Source of the DNA: Unio delphinus
Taxonomy: Eukaryota > Mollusca > Bivalvia > Unionida > Unionidae
Direction of reading: 5' to 3'
Length of the DNA stretch: 64,000 bases
Assembly (NCBI GenBank): GCA_029339505.1
Contig: JAQISU010000096.1
Span: 4,945,501-5,009,500 of the forward strand
Below, piece by piece: positions 41,534 to 53,480 of the stretch. Made by a program: the position numbers and the translations under genes. Numbering within the stretch: position 1 is the stretch's first letter; the number at the start of each line of letters is the position of its first letter. The notes under the pieces were generated by a model. The model worked only from the letters and a program-made list of their open reading frames with translations. It made no database searches and was not told where the DNA came from.

Positions 41534-43322
41534 ATTAAAATGATTACCTCGGTGGCAAAAATTAATAACTTTCAGACATATCCAACTATTGTTTTCTACT
41601 GTTTTTAAACTGTCCATTATAACAATTCATATGAAAAATAGTCAGCATAGGTCTTTCGATATCTTTTTTTTGTTATTGGAAAAAATTATACATAAGATTG
41701 CACAAAGCATAGTGATTGTTTTGTCAAATTGTCTTGAAAGATAATACGTTTAGCTCTGTCACATACTTGCAAGTGATGCGGAACTCAAATACAAGTAAAT
41801 AGAATATTCAACTGTGACATGCTACTCATACGGTTGGCACATGCCATAAGTCATGCAAAGATTTCATCAAGGACAAATACTCATTAATTAACGCCCAAGT
41901 TTATTCACAAGAAATTTCTATTGCAATTTAATGCCTAACATATTTCATTGTTTGTTGTGTTAAAAATGTACAGTTAATGATAAGCGACATTAAAAAAATA
42001 ATGTATATTTGATGAATACTGATTTTAAATGTTCATTTATTGACATATAACCTATTGCTGATTACATTTTAATTCTGTAAACTTTATTTGGTTCAAACAA
42101 TAATACATGTAATAGCATGCTAAACTGATAACTATATAATCAGCAAGAACAAAATGATATCACTGGAAATTACTTAAGATCACTTAATATAAAATCAGAT
42201 TTGACATAATATTCAATCGATTACAGCGATGTATTCGTTCAAACTCTGCTACGGGTCAATTGGTGTTATCGTCACTCCTGCAGAAATAAAAAATAAAAAT
42301 ATGAAAGTATTTTCCTGCGATATGAATTAAATATTAATTAATCAATTTCACACATGCTGTATTAATACATGCAGAAGTGAAAACGAATATGCTACACATG
42401 ATCAATCCTTTTTAAAAAAAATATTAATTCTACATTTAATTTGTCAACTCGTGCAAGCATTCTGTCTCCTTGCCGATAATCTTCAGAAGAAAAAAAAAAC
42501 TTTCATGATCCTCAGTCCTGTAAAGCAAACAGTAGCCCCACCCATTCACCCATTGACTTCGCCATCGACTTGACACATCAATAGTACATGTAACTATGTA
42601 AAAATTCCCAAAAATTGACTTGCCAGAAATGGTATGAATATTAGCGAATGTAATCCCAAAAAAAAATGTTATTAACTTTGAAGAAATGTGACAAAACCAA
42701 CTTATATCGAGTTCAACATAGCAAGCAACTAAGGCTATGTCTTTTTGGTCTGATAGGTTAGATCAGAGCCTAAACATAAGTCACACGGATCATGTAGACA
42801 TCCAATACCGATAATTTAAGTAATGGGTTAAATTTTGTAGAATTTGATTATCATACCTTTAAGTGGCAAGTATTCACTTTATTTGGATTCATCTACATCT
42901 ATACTCCTTTAAAAGGTCATTATTTAGACGTCCCGAAAAGTACAAACGACAAACTTAATGTTAAACTATGTATCAATTTCTGGACGAAATTAAAGGTATG
43001 ATCCAGTGCAATCCGGACTGAATTTTGAATGTTGTGGTGTCAATGAAACCTAAGCAAATTGATAAACAAATTCGTACTTCCCTATATTGTGACGATTCCA
43101 CTTGACATCGTGCTCTTTTCTTGACAAACGTTTAGTATATGGCCACCATAGTAAAATAGAGAAAGATAACTTTTGTCTGGACGATTCTTGATGACAGTTA
43201 AGGTGCAGAGCATTCAACAATTAATTAGCATTGAATAGACGTTAAAGAAAACTAGTGTTAAATATTAAACGAACAATTTTTATTTAATATGAGTAAATGC
43301 GCATTCATGACCCATGTAACTT
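41371..43322. other. No gene recognised
   Basis: AT-rich. Contains a (GT)n run at about 41496-41530. No coding exon or mobile element recognised. Confidence 0.6.
41496..41530. repeat. (GT)n microsatellite
   Basis: About 17 GT units with one GC step at the start. Confidence 0.95.
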
Positions 43323-43561
43323 GGTGCTAGGACAAAATGTCCGGGGACAAAATGGCACGGACAAAATGCCATGTGGACAAAATGTCAATGGACATAATGG
43401 CACGGACAAAATGTCATGCGGACAAAATGTCCAAAGTCCAAAAATTTGTGGAAAAAATATAAGATGGAAAAACCAATGAAAAAATTCACTAATCTATTTA
43501 TTCAAATTTAGTTTAACTTTATTATAATAATTATATCTAGCCTAATTAATAAATAATGAAG

Positions 43562-45082
43562 TCAAACAACATTAATGTTTAAAACACGTGCAATGTCTCC
43601 TAAATAAGTGATTGGATCTCGGTTGTTGTAGTCGGTCACCAAAGTGTGCAACGCATCGTTGATGCGGATGTATGTTTTCTTTTTCTTCCCAGCCGTTGTT
43701 CCCAGTTCCAATTGACGACAAAGAAGTTGAGTGTTGTGTTGTTCCTGTTGTAGTTTCCGTGCAAGTTTGTTTGTGGTCGGATGCGCGAAACCAACAACAT
43801 TATTGAATGCATTGTGCCAACCCTCGATTGCGTTGTTGCGGCGAGGCAGGTTGTCGATTACTCTAGAAAATTGACTCCAAAGTTGAATTGAGAATCTGGG
43901 TGGCCCTCTTCTTGCTCTTCTTAATCTACCAATGAAGTTATCTTCCATGTAAGCACAGATAACATCTATGTCACGGTAAGCTGTATCTTCGAGTAAATGT
44001 TCAAACAAATCAATAACATCCTGTGGTGGAACGAATGCCAGAGCAAGAAGTCGTTTGACGAGAAGTGCGAAATCCGGTTCATTTCTGTAACGTTCCGCAG
44101 GCCTGCACATAGGAAATTCTGGGCCCCAGGCAGCTGACAGAGTTCGGGCCCCTTTCGTATTTCAAATATGTGCGAACTCGATAAAGGGCGGCCCTATCTA
44201 GCTCGGGCCCCTGACAAGTGTCATGGTTGTCCCCCCCCCCCCAGGTGCGGGCCTGCGTTTCGAGAATCCTTCCGTTTGCAATTTCCTCCAAACGCATTGA
44301 CCGAAGTGAAACATGCATCCGGTGATTGTTGCTGCTGGGAATGTGTTCTGGAATGCTCTAATTGCTGCTAGTTCGAAATCAACCATAACTGAATCTGGAT
44401 TCAGACCTGCTTTCAATATCAGAATTTCCTGAAGCAGATGTTGATATGCTTCTTCTGTTCTTGAAGGTAGTAGTGCATATACTACCGGGAAAACTTCGCC
44501 ATTAATAAAACCATGAATCGTGTATAGTTGGTCATGTCCATTTGGACTCACTCGAAATGTTCCATCTGCAAACCAGTGCTGACATCTGGAAAGGAATTCC
44601 AAATCATCATCAGTTGCGAAGATGATCATGTCGATTCTCCTAATACGGATGAAAGGTCTGTTGCTCTGCGTCAAAGAATATCTCATGATGTCATCTTGAT
44701 CGTTTGGTCGCAGCTTCTGACGATATCGTTGTACATCTCGTGCCAGTGTTGTTCGTTTTGGAAGTAGATGCGCTGCTGAAACTGGAACATTCATCAATTC
44801 ATTCTGAACAATTGATCGTGTTGTTTCTTCAGTTGTTTCACCTCTTCTTTTCATGCCGGCTCGTGCTCTTTCGACCTCTATTTGACCATGAGTTACCATG
44901 TGGTTGTGAGTTGCAACTTCATGGACAATTTCATCATCTGTTGTGTGCACTCACGCTGTGCACATTCTTTTTTCACAGCGCCAAAGGCTTTTTCCATCAT
45001 TGTTCGCTGAATGCTTCGTAAAAAAGTAACCTTGAACGATAAGCTTACGATTTCCTTTCTGTGATGTAACAAATTCTAACAT
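43562..45082 (-). pseudogene. MULE transposase with N-terminal FLYWCH finger (broken)
   Basis: From ATG at 45082 the protein starts with a FLYWCH-type zinc finger (SQKGNRKLIVQGYFF, SLWRCEKRMC, later ATHNH). An in-frame TGA lies at about 44951-44953, where CGA (Arg) is expected. The MULE DDE core follows: WFADGTFRVSP, QLYTIHGFING, VYALLPSRTEEAY, VDFELAAIRAF and CMFHFGQCVWRKLQ. A 157-bp MITE (44099-44255) then breaks the frame. The C-terminal part (43562-44098) has LALAFVPPQDVIDLF, RRARRGPPRFS and WHNAFNN, typical of MULE ends. Dead copy. Confidence 0.9.
44099..44255. mobile_element. 157-bp MITE inside the MULE transposase
   Basis: Ends CAGGCCTGCACATAGG and GGTGCGGGCCTG form a short inverted repeat. 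It is flanked by CGTTCCG (44092-44098) and CGTTTCG (44256-44262), probably a 7- or 8-bp duplication with one change. A C14 run (44231-44244) lies near the right end. Likely hAT-type by its CAGG start. Confidence 0.75.
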
Positions 45083-45806
45083 TGTGGTAATATTTTAAAT
45101 TTTAGTTTCTGGAAGTGTTTATATATAGTGTAACGATATTCATGGGGCAAGCCCAAAATTTGAAATCCAGCTCATGCTCCAATTACAGCTTTAGCAATTA
45201 ATTTATTAAGGCGACACAAATAGTCATCTGGTAAAGTTAATTTTAATTTGCATAGCTGTGTTTTTAATTTGAGGCCAATACGTTAATTTTAATTTGCATA
45301 GCTGTGTTTTTAATTTGAGGCCAATACGTACTCAACGGGCTGAAACCAAACTTGCTTTGGCACATAACACTGACCGCGCTGCAAAATGAGGGGAAATGAC
45401 GGCGCTGAGATGAAAGTTTAATTTTGAGGCCAATATGTACTCAACGGGCTGAACCCAAACTTGCTTTGGCACATAACACTGACCGCGCCGCGACGAGATA
45501 GGTAATTAAAATGAGAGGAAATGACGGCGCTGAGATAAAGTAGCGTAGATAACGATGAAGAAGAAAACGAGACAAAACGAATATTGGTTTCATTAATACT
45601 ATTTTCAATGGTTAGTTCCCCTTGATTATTCACTGAAGAATGTTTTTTTTCCGGAATTTTTTTCTCCGTGCCATTATGTCCACTGACATTTTGTCCACGG
45701 GACATTTTGTCCCTGCTATTTTGTCTGTGCCATTATGTCCAGTGATATTTTGTCCACATGACATTTTGTCCGTGCCATTTTGTCGCGGACATTTTGTCCG
45801 GCCACC

Positions 45807-46309
45807 ATGTAACTTTTACTATAGTGAGGTATTGTTTTGTCATCTTTTTGTCATCATCATTTTCTTTATGTGTATCCCTTGGGTATACAAAATATTTTTG
45901 CACATACTTTTAATTTATATAAAGAATATCAAGATCATAATGCAGATAGCAAAATATGTCAAAATAATGATATTAAATTCATGTGACTATATCCTGAAAC
46001 AATTGTTGGTTATTTTTAATTGATTGTAGTTCGATCAAGAGAGTTTTGTTGCATTTAGAAAGCGAATCATTTTATTTAATCTTCAAAACTAGCAGGTTTT
46101 AAATTCAGAGCATGTTATCTGTCCGATTTTTTTATATGGCCGGAAGTTTCAAGAATGTTTCGGTCAATGTATTTGAAATTTCAGGTACTTTCGTGACCAT
46201 AACCTGACTTTATAACAAAAAGTTTTGATGCATATTTTTTGTTTACATTTGGCAGTGATTTTTCCTACTATATTTTATATTGAATTGATAATGGAGTGAG
46301 AGTTCAACC
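45807..46309. other. No gene recognised
   Basis: AT-rich flank of the MULE. Nothing recognised. Confidence 0.6.
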
Positions 46310-46500
46310 TAAATAGAGACCGCTCCTGTGGTCTAGTGGTTATTGTGTCCGCTTTGGACGCACGATGTAGATGGTTCGAGATGCGGTTGAGTCATACCAA
46401 AGACAAATAAAATTTGTAGTAATAGCTGCCTCGCTAAGCGCTCTGCATTAGGGAAACCATTAGATACAACACAATTTCAATTGACACGTCATCACCATAC
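46310..46500 (+). mobile_element. tRNA-derived SINE, family 2 (copy 2)
   Basis: Head CTCCTGTGGTCTAGTGGTTA with B box GATGGTTCGAGATGC, then body TGCCTCGCTAAGCGCTC, shared with the minus-strand copy at 32640-32845. Confidence 0.75.
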
Positions 46501-46539
46501 AGTTGCGATACAGAATTTCAGCGCCAACCGTTAGCAGCA

Positions 46540-48075
46540 TTTGAACCTGTCTCTATGGATTTAGTATGGACAATTATGATGAAGAGTGCACCAAAGTTAT
46601 GTGAACTTGATCTAATTCCAACATCACTGGTGCTTGAGTGCTTTGATCCAATTTTGCCTTACCTAACTGATGTTATTAATACCTCTCTCTCATCCAGAGA
46701 ATTCCCATCATTTTTCAAAACTGCCATTGTAAAGCATCTGCTGAAGAAACCAACACTCGACCATAACCATTTAAATAACTACCGCCCAGTTTATAATCTC
46801 CCATTCATGTAAAAAATCTTAGAAAAAGTTGATTTAACCCAACTTGTATCTCATCTGAATTCAAACAGTCTTTTAAGCAATGTACAGTCTTCATATCGCC
46901 CTTGCCACAGTACTGAAACTACTCTCTGCTTTAGATAGGGGAAAGATTGCAGTCCTCACCTGACTTGATTTGCGTGCAGCATTTGACACAATAGACTATA
47001 ATATATTCCTTCACCATTTCCAGCATGTATTTGGCATTCACAATACAGCCTTACTGAGGTTCAAGTCCTACTTAGTCAACAGGACACAAATTGTGTCTGC
47101 AAATGGAATACACTCCAGCCCAGTTGATCTGTGCTGTGGTGTAACAGAGGGGTATGTTCTTGGACATGTTCTCTTCATTCTATACACTCAGTCGCTCTCA
47201 AGTGTCAGAGATCATCAAGTGTCTCACCAATTGTACACTGATGACACCCAATTATACAAATCTACCCACCCAATTGTAGTTGATGCTACCATCCAAGGTG
47301 TAGAGAGGTTCATTTCTTATGTGAAATCATGGATGACAAGTAACAGGCTGCAGATGAATGATGATAAAACTGAGGCCATTCTGATCACAACATAAAGGGT
47401 TTCTCGTTCACATACATAACCTCAAACAATAAATATCAGCAACACCAACATTAAATTCACACAGTCAGTACAAAACCTAGGTGTTACTCTAGACAGTACT
47501 CTCACATTGCACCAACATGTCATGAACATATGCAAGACTGCATATCTTGAGCTGAGATGCATCAGCTCCAGTTCTAAATATTTTTCAGTTGATGCCACTA
47601 AAACACTTGTGTTCATTAGTACATTCAAGACTGGACTATTATAACTCAATTCTGTCTCGCTCATCTCAATATCTACTCCAGAAACTTCAAAAAGTTCACA
47701 GCTGCTCAGATCATCCTTTTAGTACCACAATCAGAGCACACCTTCCCGCTGCACTGTACCCTACACTGGCTATCCATTCAATCCAGAATCAAAATCAAAC
47801 ACAAACTTTGTTCTGTGCTACGTTCACTGACGGACTCCAGTCCAACATACATACAAGATACCTACGCTCCTCTTCTGACAATCGTATACTCATTATTCCC
47901 ACTATGAAAATGAAGTCATATGGACAACATTCTTTTGCATACTTCCAGCAACATGGAACGAATTGCCCATTGAACCTAGACAAGGATACTCTTAAAACCT
48001 ATTTCGAAGAACAAACTTAAATACCTAATAATGCTTCCTACCTTAAATAGTTTCAGTTCGTTTTCTAATTTCAAT
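46540..48075 (+). pseudogene. LINE fragment (jockey/Rex-like), 5'-truncated
   Basis: RT relics in order: IPTSLVLECFDPILP and KHLLKKPTLD with NNYRP (46555-46812), a decayed STETTL-like stretch, RAAFDTIDYNIFLHH, FKSYLVNRTQIVS, GVTEGYVLGHVLFILYTQ, the catalytic YTDDTQLY (about 47240), then the C-terminal domain to EEQT and stop at 48020. Several frame breaks. The 5' end is lost just before the RT; the sequence before it is the SINE. Confidence 0.9.
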
Positions 48076-48080
48076 TTTAT

Positions 48081-48765
48081 ATATAATAATAATGAGGACT
48101 TTGTATTGCACCTAATCTTTAGAAGCTCTAAATGCTTTACAACATCTATAATGATATGACTACACTACAGAAAAACAAATAACAAAAACCACAAAATTGG
48201 AAAACCTAAAAACATGCTGAAAACATATAAGATACAAAACATTATTAGGTCTCTAAGTTTGTTCCTGCAGTCTAAAAAAGTGAGTTTTAAGAGCACTCTT
48301 GAATGGGATCACTGTGTCTTTGTGTCTAATTTCAATGGGCAATACGTTCCACATCGCCAGGCCCTGGTATGCAAAAGAATGTTGTCCATATGACTTCGTT
48401 TTCATAGCGGGAACAATGAGTATATGATTGTCAGAAGAGGAGCATAAGTATCTTGCTGGTGTATACACATTGGTGAGACCGGATAGGTATGTTGGACTGG
48501 AGTGTGTAATTGAAACATAGCACAGAGAACAAATTTTGTGTTTGATTCTGAATTGAATGGATAGCCAGTGTAGGGTATAGAGCAGTGATGATGTGTGCTC
48601 TGATTGAGGTACTCTAAAAATGATCAGAGCAGCTGTGTTTTGAACTTTTTGAAGTTTCTGGAGTAGATATTGTGATGAACCAGACAGAATTGAGTTACAA
48701 TAGTCCAGTCCTGAAAGTACTAATGAACAAACAAGTGTTTTAGTGGCATATATGTTGTAAGGCAC
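48081..48765 (-). pseudogene. LINE 3' fragment in opposite orientation (tail to tail)
   Basis: An open 170-aa minus-strand frame (48253-48765) is the same LINE C-terminus as 47589-48020 (SQYLLQKLQKV, KTKSYGQHSFAY), better preserved. Its 3' end has the tail motif GCTTCTAAAGATTAGG and TTATTATTAT at about 48081-48125. The two fragments thus meet tail to tail. Confidence 0.85.
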
Positions 48766-48815
48766 TTAGATCTTCTAAAGATTAGGCACTATACAAAATC
48801 CTAATTATTATTTTT
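48745..48815 (+). mobile_element. Short LINE 3' tail, plus strand
   Basis: GGCACTTAGATCTTCTAAAG, GGCACTATACAAA and AATTATTATT repeat the LINE 3' tail in plus orientation, directly after the minus fragment. Confidence 0.65.
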
Positions 48816-49822
48816 ATTTTTGGGGGGGCTATAAATAAAGACTTTTTCCATAGGATTTTACTAAAAGAGGAGACCATAAATAGATACTGGGTTTTTTCAA
48901 AGGATTTTACTAAATGATGAGACTATATAGATACTAACGTTTTTTCCAAAGGATTTACAAGTTGTATCTCTAAATAGCTATTGGGTTATAAAAAAAAAAG
49001 GAATTTCAGAACCACAATGGTAAATTCCCATATTGCCCATTACAAACCCAAAAGCCCATGTTAATTTCCCATTTTCCTGATACCAACAGAAAAATGCAGT
49101 GTGTTAAATCACATTGTCACTAAAGTGATATAGAAGTCCCCTTGATACTATATTGCCTCCCTATACTACTACAAGGCCATTCTGGCCAACCATCTAGCTG
49201 AAATTCTGGTCAAAGTAGCTTGTCGCATAGGAGTGTTAACCACGGGCAAAGCTACTGCCTTTTATCAGCTGTATTTTACAACATAAGCCCATACAAAGGT
49301 TTAATAAAAAAAAAACATGAGCCTCTACGGGGAATACAGGAAAACCCGACATCCATTCAATGTCATGGAGACATTAATGATCCCACTCATAATATTGTAC
49401 ATGTTTTAAGTGTGTGAGATTTTAAACTCATTTGAATATAATTTGATGTTCAAAAAGCCATACAGTTTTGTCATAAACATATTTTCATTCCAAATATTTT
49501 AACTGTAAGCCTCTTCATTTTGAATCAAGCCAATAACTGGTGACAGTTTTCATAAGCTATAACCAGTACTTCCTATGTATTGTGATGGGGCATGTTTTTC
49601 ATGTTCAGGTGCACACACTTAAAAAATAGCCAAAAGCTTGTAAATGTTTCTGTACTAGCATATGCAGTCTGGCATGATAGTCCGTTTCTATTCTCCAATT
49701 TCTACAAAATAAATAAGGATGTAAATTACTATCACACCATAGCATCTCTTATGGTAAATTCATCCAGGGAAAACTTGAATAATGAATTGGCAATATAATT
49801 ACAGCTTAGGTACACAATTTTC
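48816..49822. other. No gene recognised
   Basis: Includes three diverged copies of a TTTTCCAAAGGATTTTACTAAA-like unit (about 48840-48965). No coding exon recognised. Confidence 0.6.
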
Positions 49823-50055
49823 GAGTGGCCGAGTGGTCTAAAGCACTATCTGTTACGGATCACTGCCATCTCACCTCTGCGTGGGTTCGAGTCTAAGATT
49901 CGGCTAATGTAGTTATGTGAGAAAGCTTGCCAGTTGCTTCTCGTGGGTCTGTGGTTCTTTCTGGGGGTTTTCCTTGGGTTCTTCCTCCACCAATAATACT
50001 GGCCGCCATGTATAGCCTATATTGTGCTGAAAAATGGTGTTAAACCATAAAAAAA
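49823..50055 (+). mobile_element. tRNA-Leu/Ser-derived SINE, family 1 (copy 2)
   Basis: Best-preserved copy. A box GTGGCCGAGTGGTCTAAAGC, B box GGGTTCGAGTC, body GAAAGCTTGCCAGTTGCTTC and GGTTCTTCCTCCACCA, ending in an A-rich tail. Confidence 0.88.
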
Positions 50056-50314
50056 CAAAAAACAAAAACACAATTTTGCAATCATTTTATAAATACTAGT
50101 TTCTTACCCATGTGCCAACAACTATTTTTTGAAACTCAGCATTCCATCTGTGAAATTCTGCATTACATCATAGCTGGTAAAAAGACAGTCGAAATAAATT
50201 GTTGGCATAAACGGCTTTAAACGCTTCACAAAACATTCACCTGACGTCAAGCAAAAAAAAAGCCAATAAGATGAGCACAATATCTCGCTGTTTTCACATA
50301 TTAATACAAAAAAA

Positions 50315-50494
50315 TTAAAATGTGGCCCAACAATCCCTAGACAAAATACAACCTGCTACAATACCATGAGCATGATTCCCATGAGCACCGAGGGTGACAT
50401 TATTACACAACACAGTGTCACAGCAAGTCGTCTTTAAGCCAGTAGCTCGCTTTCTACCAATGATGTTTGGCACAGAATTCAGGGCATCACAAAC
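50315..50494 (-). CDS. Ly6/uPAR domain exon 2, possible last exon
   Basis: Acceptor ATTTTTTAG in phase 0. Encodes VCDALNS, then [12 protein letters not shown], the CC...CN ending of a three-finger domain. The frame then runs to TAA at 50315-50317. A donor-like GTATTG at 50364 could instead splice on to an anchor exon not found, so the 3' end is uncertain. Confidence 0.7.
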   Translation of the reverse strand, partial: VCDALNSVPNIIGRKRATGLKTTCCDTVLCNNVTLGAHGNHAHGIVAGCILSRDCWATF

Positions 50495-51838
50495 CTAAAA
50501 AATTATAAATCTGGAGATATTAAGCTTTTATTTGAATGAAATCAGATTTCAGTAAATTTGCAACATAACAATTAGTTAATCTGTAGTAATGGTTATTATC
50601 AGTCATAGTTTCAGAAATTCTCCATGAATTGTAATCCAAAATAGTACATTGATATATCATATGCTACCAGATAATTGAATGAAACCTTTCTAAATACTGT
50701 TAAAATCTTTCTTGTAAGATCTTTTTTTTTCTTCTTCTGCTTAACTGAAAACTTAAACGATAATTATTAAATTCATCGACCTATCAGTCATACAAGCGAA
50801 AGATGTCACTATAGTATTTGCATACCCTCCTGTTTGTAAACACATCCCCTCCAATACAAACACCAAGCAAAAACCGAAAGGCACCAAGGTTATAACCAGT
50901 GCACAAAACTTAGTCATTCATTCATGAATTTATAATTTATTAACTGATTGTCTCCATGTAGTCCCTAACATTAAACTTGATGACATTTCAAACCGGGTCC
51001 CCAAGTGGCTGAGTGGTCTAAAGCGCTCTCCGTTACCGATCACTGCCATCTTACCTCTGTCTGCGTCGGTTCGAGTCTCAGATTCGGCAAATGGTATAAT
51101 GGTACCAATTGCGCCAAATCCATGTGGGTGGAGCTTAAGGTGTAGGGAACCTTGCATTCAGAAATAAACATCAACACTAGCTATGATTGGTGTACTTTAT
51201 CTTAGGCTTAAAAAAAAAGTTTTGCCTCTTGGCAACATGTGAATTTATGCTAATTCCTATTGTGTATTTTTATGATGTTTTGAAAATGTCATACACATGA
51301 CTGAAAATAAGTATGTTGTGACTAGATAACTCAGATAAACCCATGTCTAGTTCCAGCAGAGTTACCTCTCATATATGCAATGGAGTACCTGGTTCTGTCA
51401 TTGTCAAATTGACAATCTAACAAAGTTCTCTATGACAGTGTGTTACATGCATGCTGAAATAGGATAGAAAGTATATTTTTCACAAAACATTAGCATTGAG
51501 GTCTATGGAAAACAATTGGTACCGTGATACCAAATGTGGGTATGTGAGAAAGCTTGCCAGTAGCTTCTCGTGGGTCAGTGGTTCTTTCTGGGGGTTTTCC
51601 CAGGTTCTTCCTCCACCATTAATACTGGCTGCCATGTATGGCCTATTGTGCGCTGAAAAATGACATCAGACACTACTACTACATTTCAAACTAATGGGAG
51701 TTTATTTAGTTACACTCAAATCATATTTGCAAAGGTGATTCTACTTTTACAGGCAACAGATGTGATGTAATTTGCCATCTTTAATAAACTCTGAATAATC
51801 CTGTAAATGTCCATTACTTTGTAAGTTATACCCCTTGA

Positions 51839-51899
<61 letters not shown>

Positions 51900-52423
51900 A
51901 GACAGTTTAACACTTTTATCTGTTCATTTTTTAAATATATATATTAAAGATAGAAATTACAAAGAGTGAATACAGGCTGCATAGTTTTACTGAAAATGGA
52001 CTGTTCTTGACTGCAAAGGAAAGTTTTGCAGTCTGTCTGGTTGCTTACAACTGCTTCCGTTTGTTTGAAGATGTAAAGACCCCTGGTGGCAATCAGGTTT
52101 GAAATTTTAAATTGAAAAATAAAATTAATCACTTTTGTGGCTTTTTTATATCCTTGATGTTTTTCATTTTTAAATAGGTAGGGGGTGCAAACAAACGGGA
52201 AGGTACGCTAATACTATACCCTATATATCAAGTTTTTCTACAGTTTAAATGAAACCAGTCTCTCATATAAATAGAAAAAAATTAGCAAGAGAACAACATT
52301 GAGAAAAAAGCTGCACTTACGAGTTTACTCTGGCAAGACATGCTGTATAAGGTCTGATGATTGTTCTCGTACATGGAGGTTTGACAAGACTGTCAAGGAA
52401 ATTTACAAGCAGGTCACAAGAAC

Positions 52424-52464
<41 letters not shown>

Positions 52465-53449
52465 CTTTATTTATAGAGGATGACTCATTAGTCAAGGACT
52501 ATTCTCCCTTGAGGCCCTCTTAATGAGAGTATAACAAATGCACATTGTGTGAAGAAGCAATAATTAGTGCTAGTATTAGCATGTTTCATATTAAAATACT
52601 AAATTCCATTATCTATTAGAATCACATGCATGTTCATGATATCTCTTCTTAAATACTCTAATATTTTCAGCCGATTTTACATGTAGTGGAAGCTTATTCC
52701 ACAGAACTGTAACAGAGTATTGAAAACTCTTTTTGAATTGCTCTGTTCTTGGCTTTGGTACTAGAAGGTTTCCATGTGAGATTGATCTCAACTGGTATTG
52801 TATTGAAAAAGTGCCTGAATAAGTCCTGAAGATACTCTGGTGCAGTTCCATGTAGACATTTATATAAAAGAACTGCCTTGTGAAAAAATATCCTGTCATA
52901 TATTGTGAACCATTTGAGTTCTGTAAATAATGCTTTTGAGGGATGGTCAACAGATGTATCTAAACTTACACATGCTGCTCGTTTCTGGAGTTTATAAATC
53001 CTGTCAAGCTCAGATTTAGCACAGTTTCCCCATACATTAGAACAGTAATCCATTGTTGGAAGAATATACAACTTGTAGTATAGATTGCGAGTTTCAAAAG
53101 ATAAATATATCTTGATTCTGCTGAAAAGGGCAATTTTGGATGACAGTGTTTTACAAAGCTTATCAATATGGTCATTCCATAATAAATTATTATCTATGGA
53201 CACACCTACAAGCCTTTCATTATTGACATTTTCTAATGGATGATTATTTATTGCAAGAGATAGTTTTGGGTTCCCTGACTTGTGTAGCTTTTGTGTCGTT
53301 TAATGTTTATAAATAAACCACTAGAATCAATATATGATTAATAAATAAATAATTAAAGATATAATTTTAGAAATAAATCACTAGAACTATAATGATAATA
53401 AATCATTAAATAGATGATTTTGAAACTAGAGTGTATTAACGACTTAATA

Positions 53450-53480
<31 letters not shown>

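Larger units (their letters stand above)
43323..45806 (-). mobile_element. Mutator-like element (MULE) with FLYWCH transposase
   Basis: Outer ends are GGTG followed after 3 bases by GGACAAAATGTCCG, and its complement. A perfect 9-bp duplication ATGTAACTT flanks it (43314-43322 and 45807-45815), as is typical for MULEs. Each end is a tandem array of variants of GGACAAAATGTC and GGACATAATGGCAC. The transposase lies on the minus strand. Internal tandem duplications of GAGGCCAATACG- and ACTCAACGGGCTGA-containing units occur at about 45240-45480. Confidence 0.93.
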
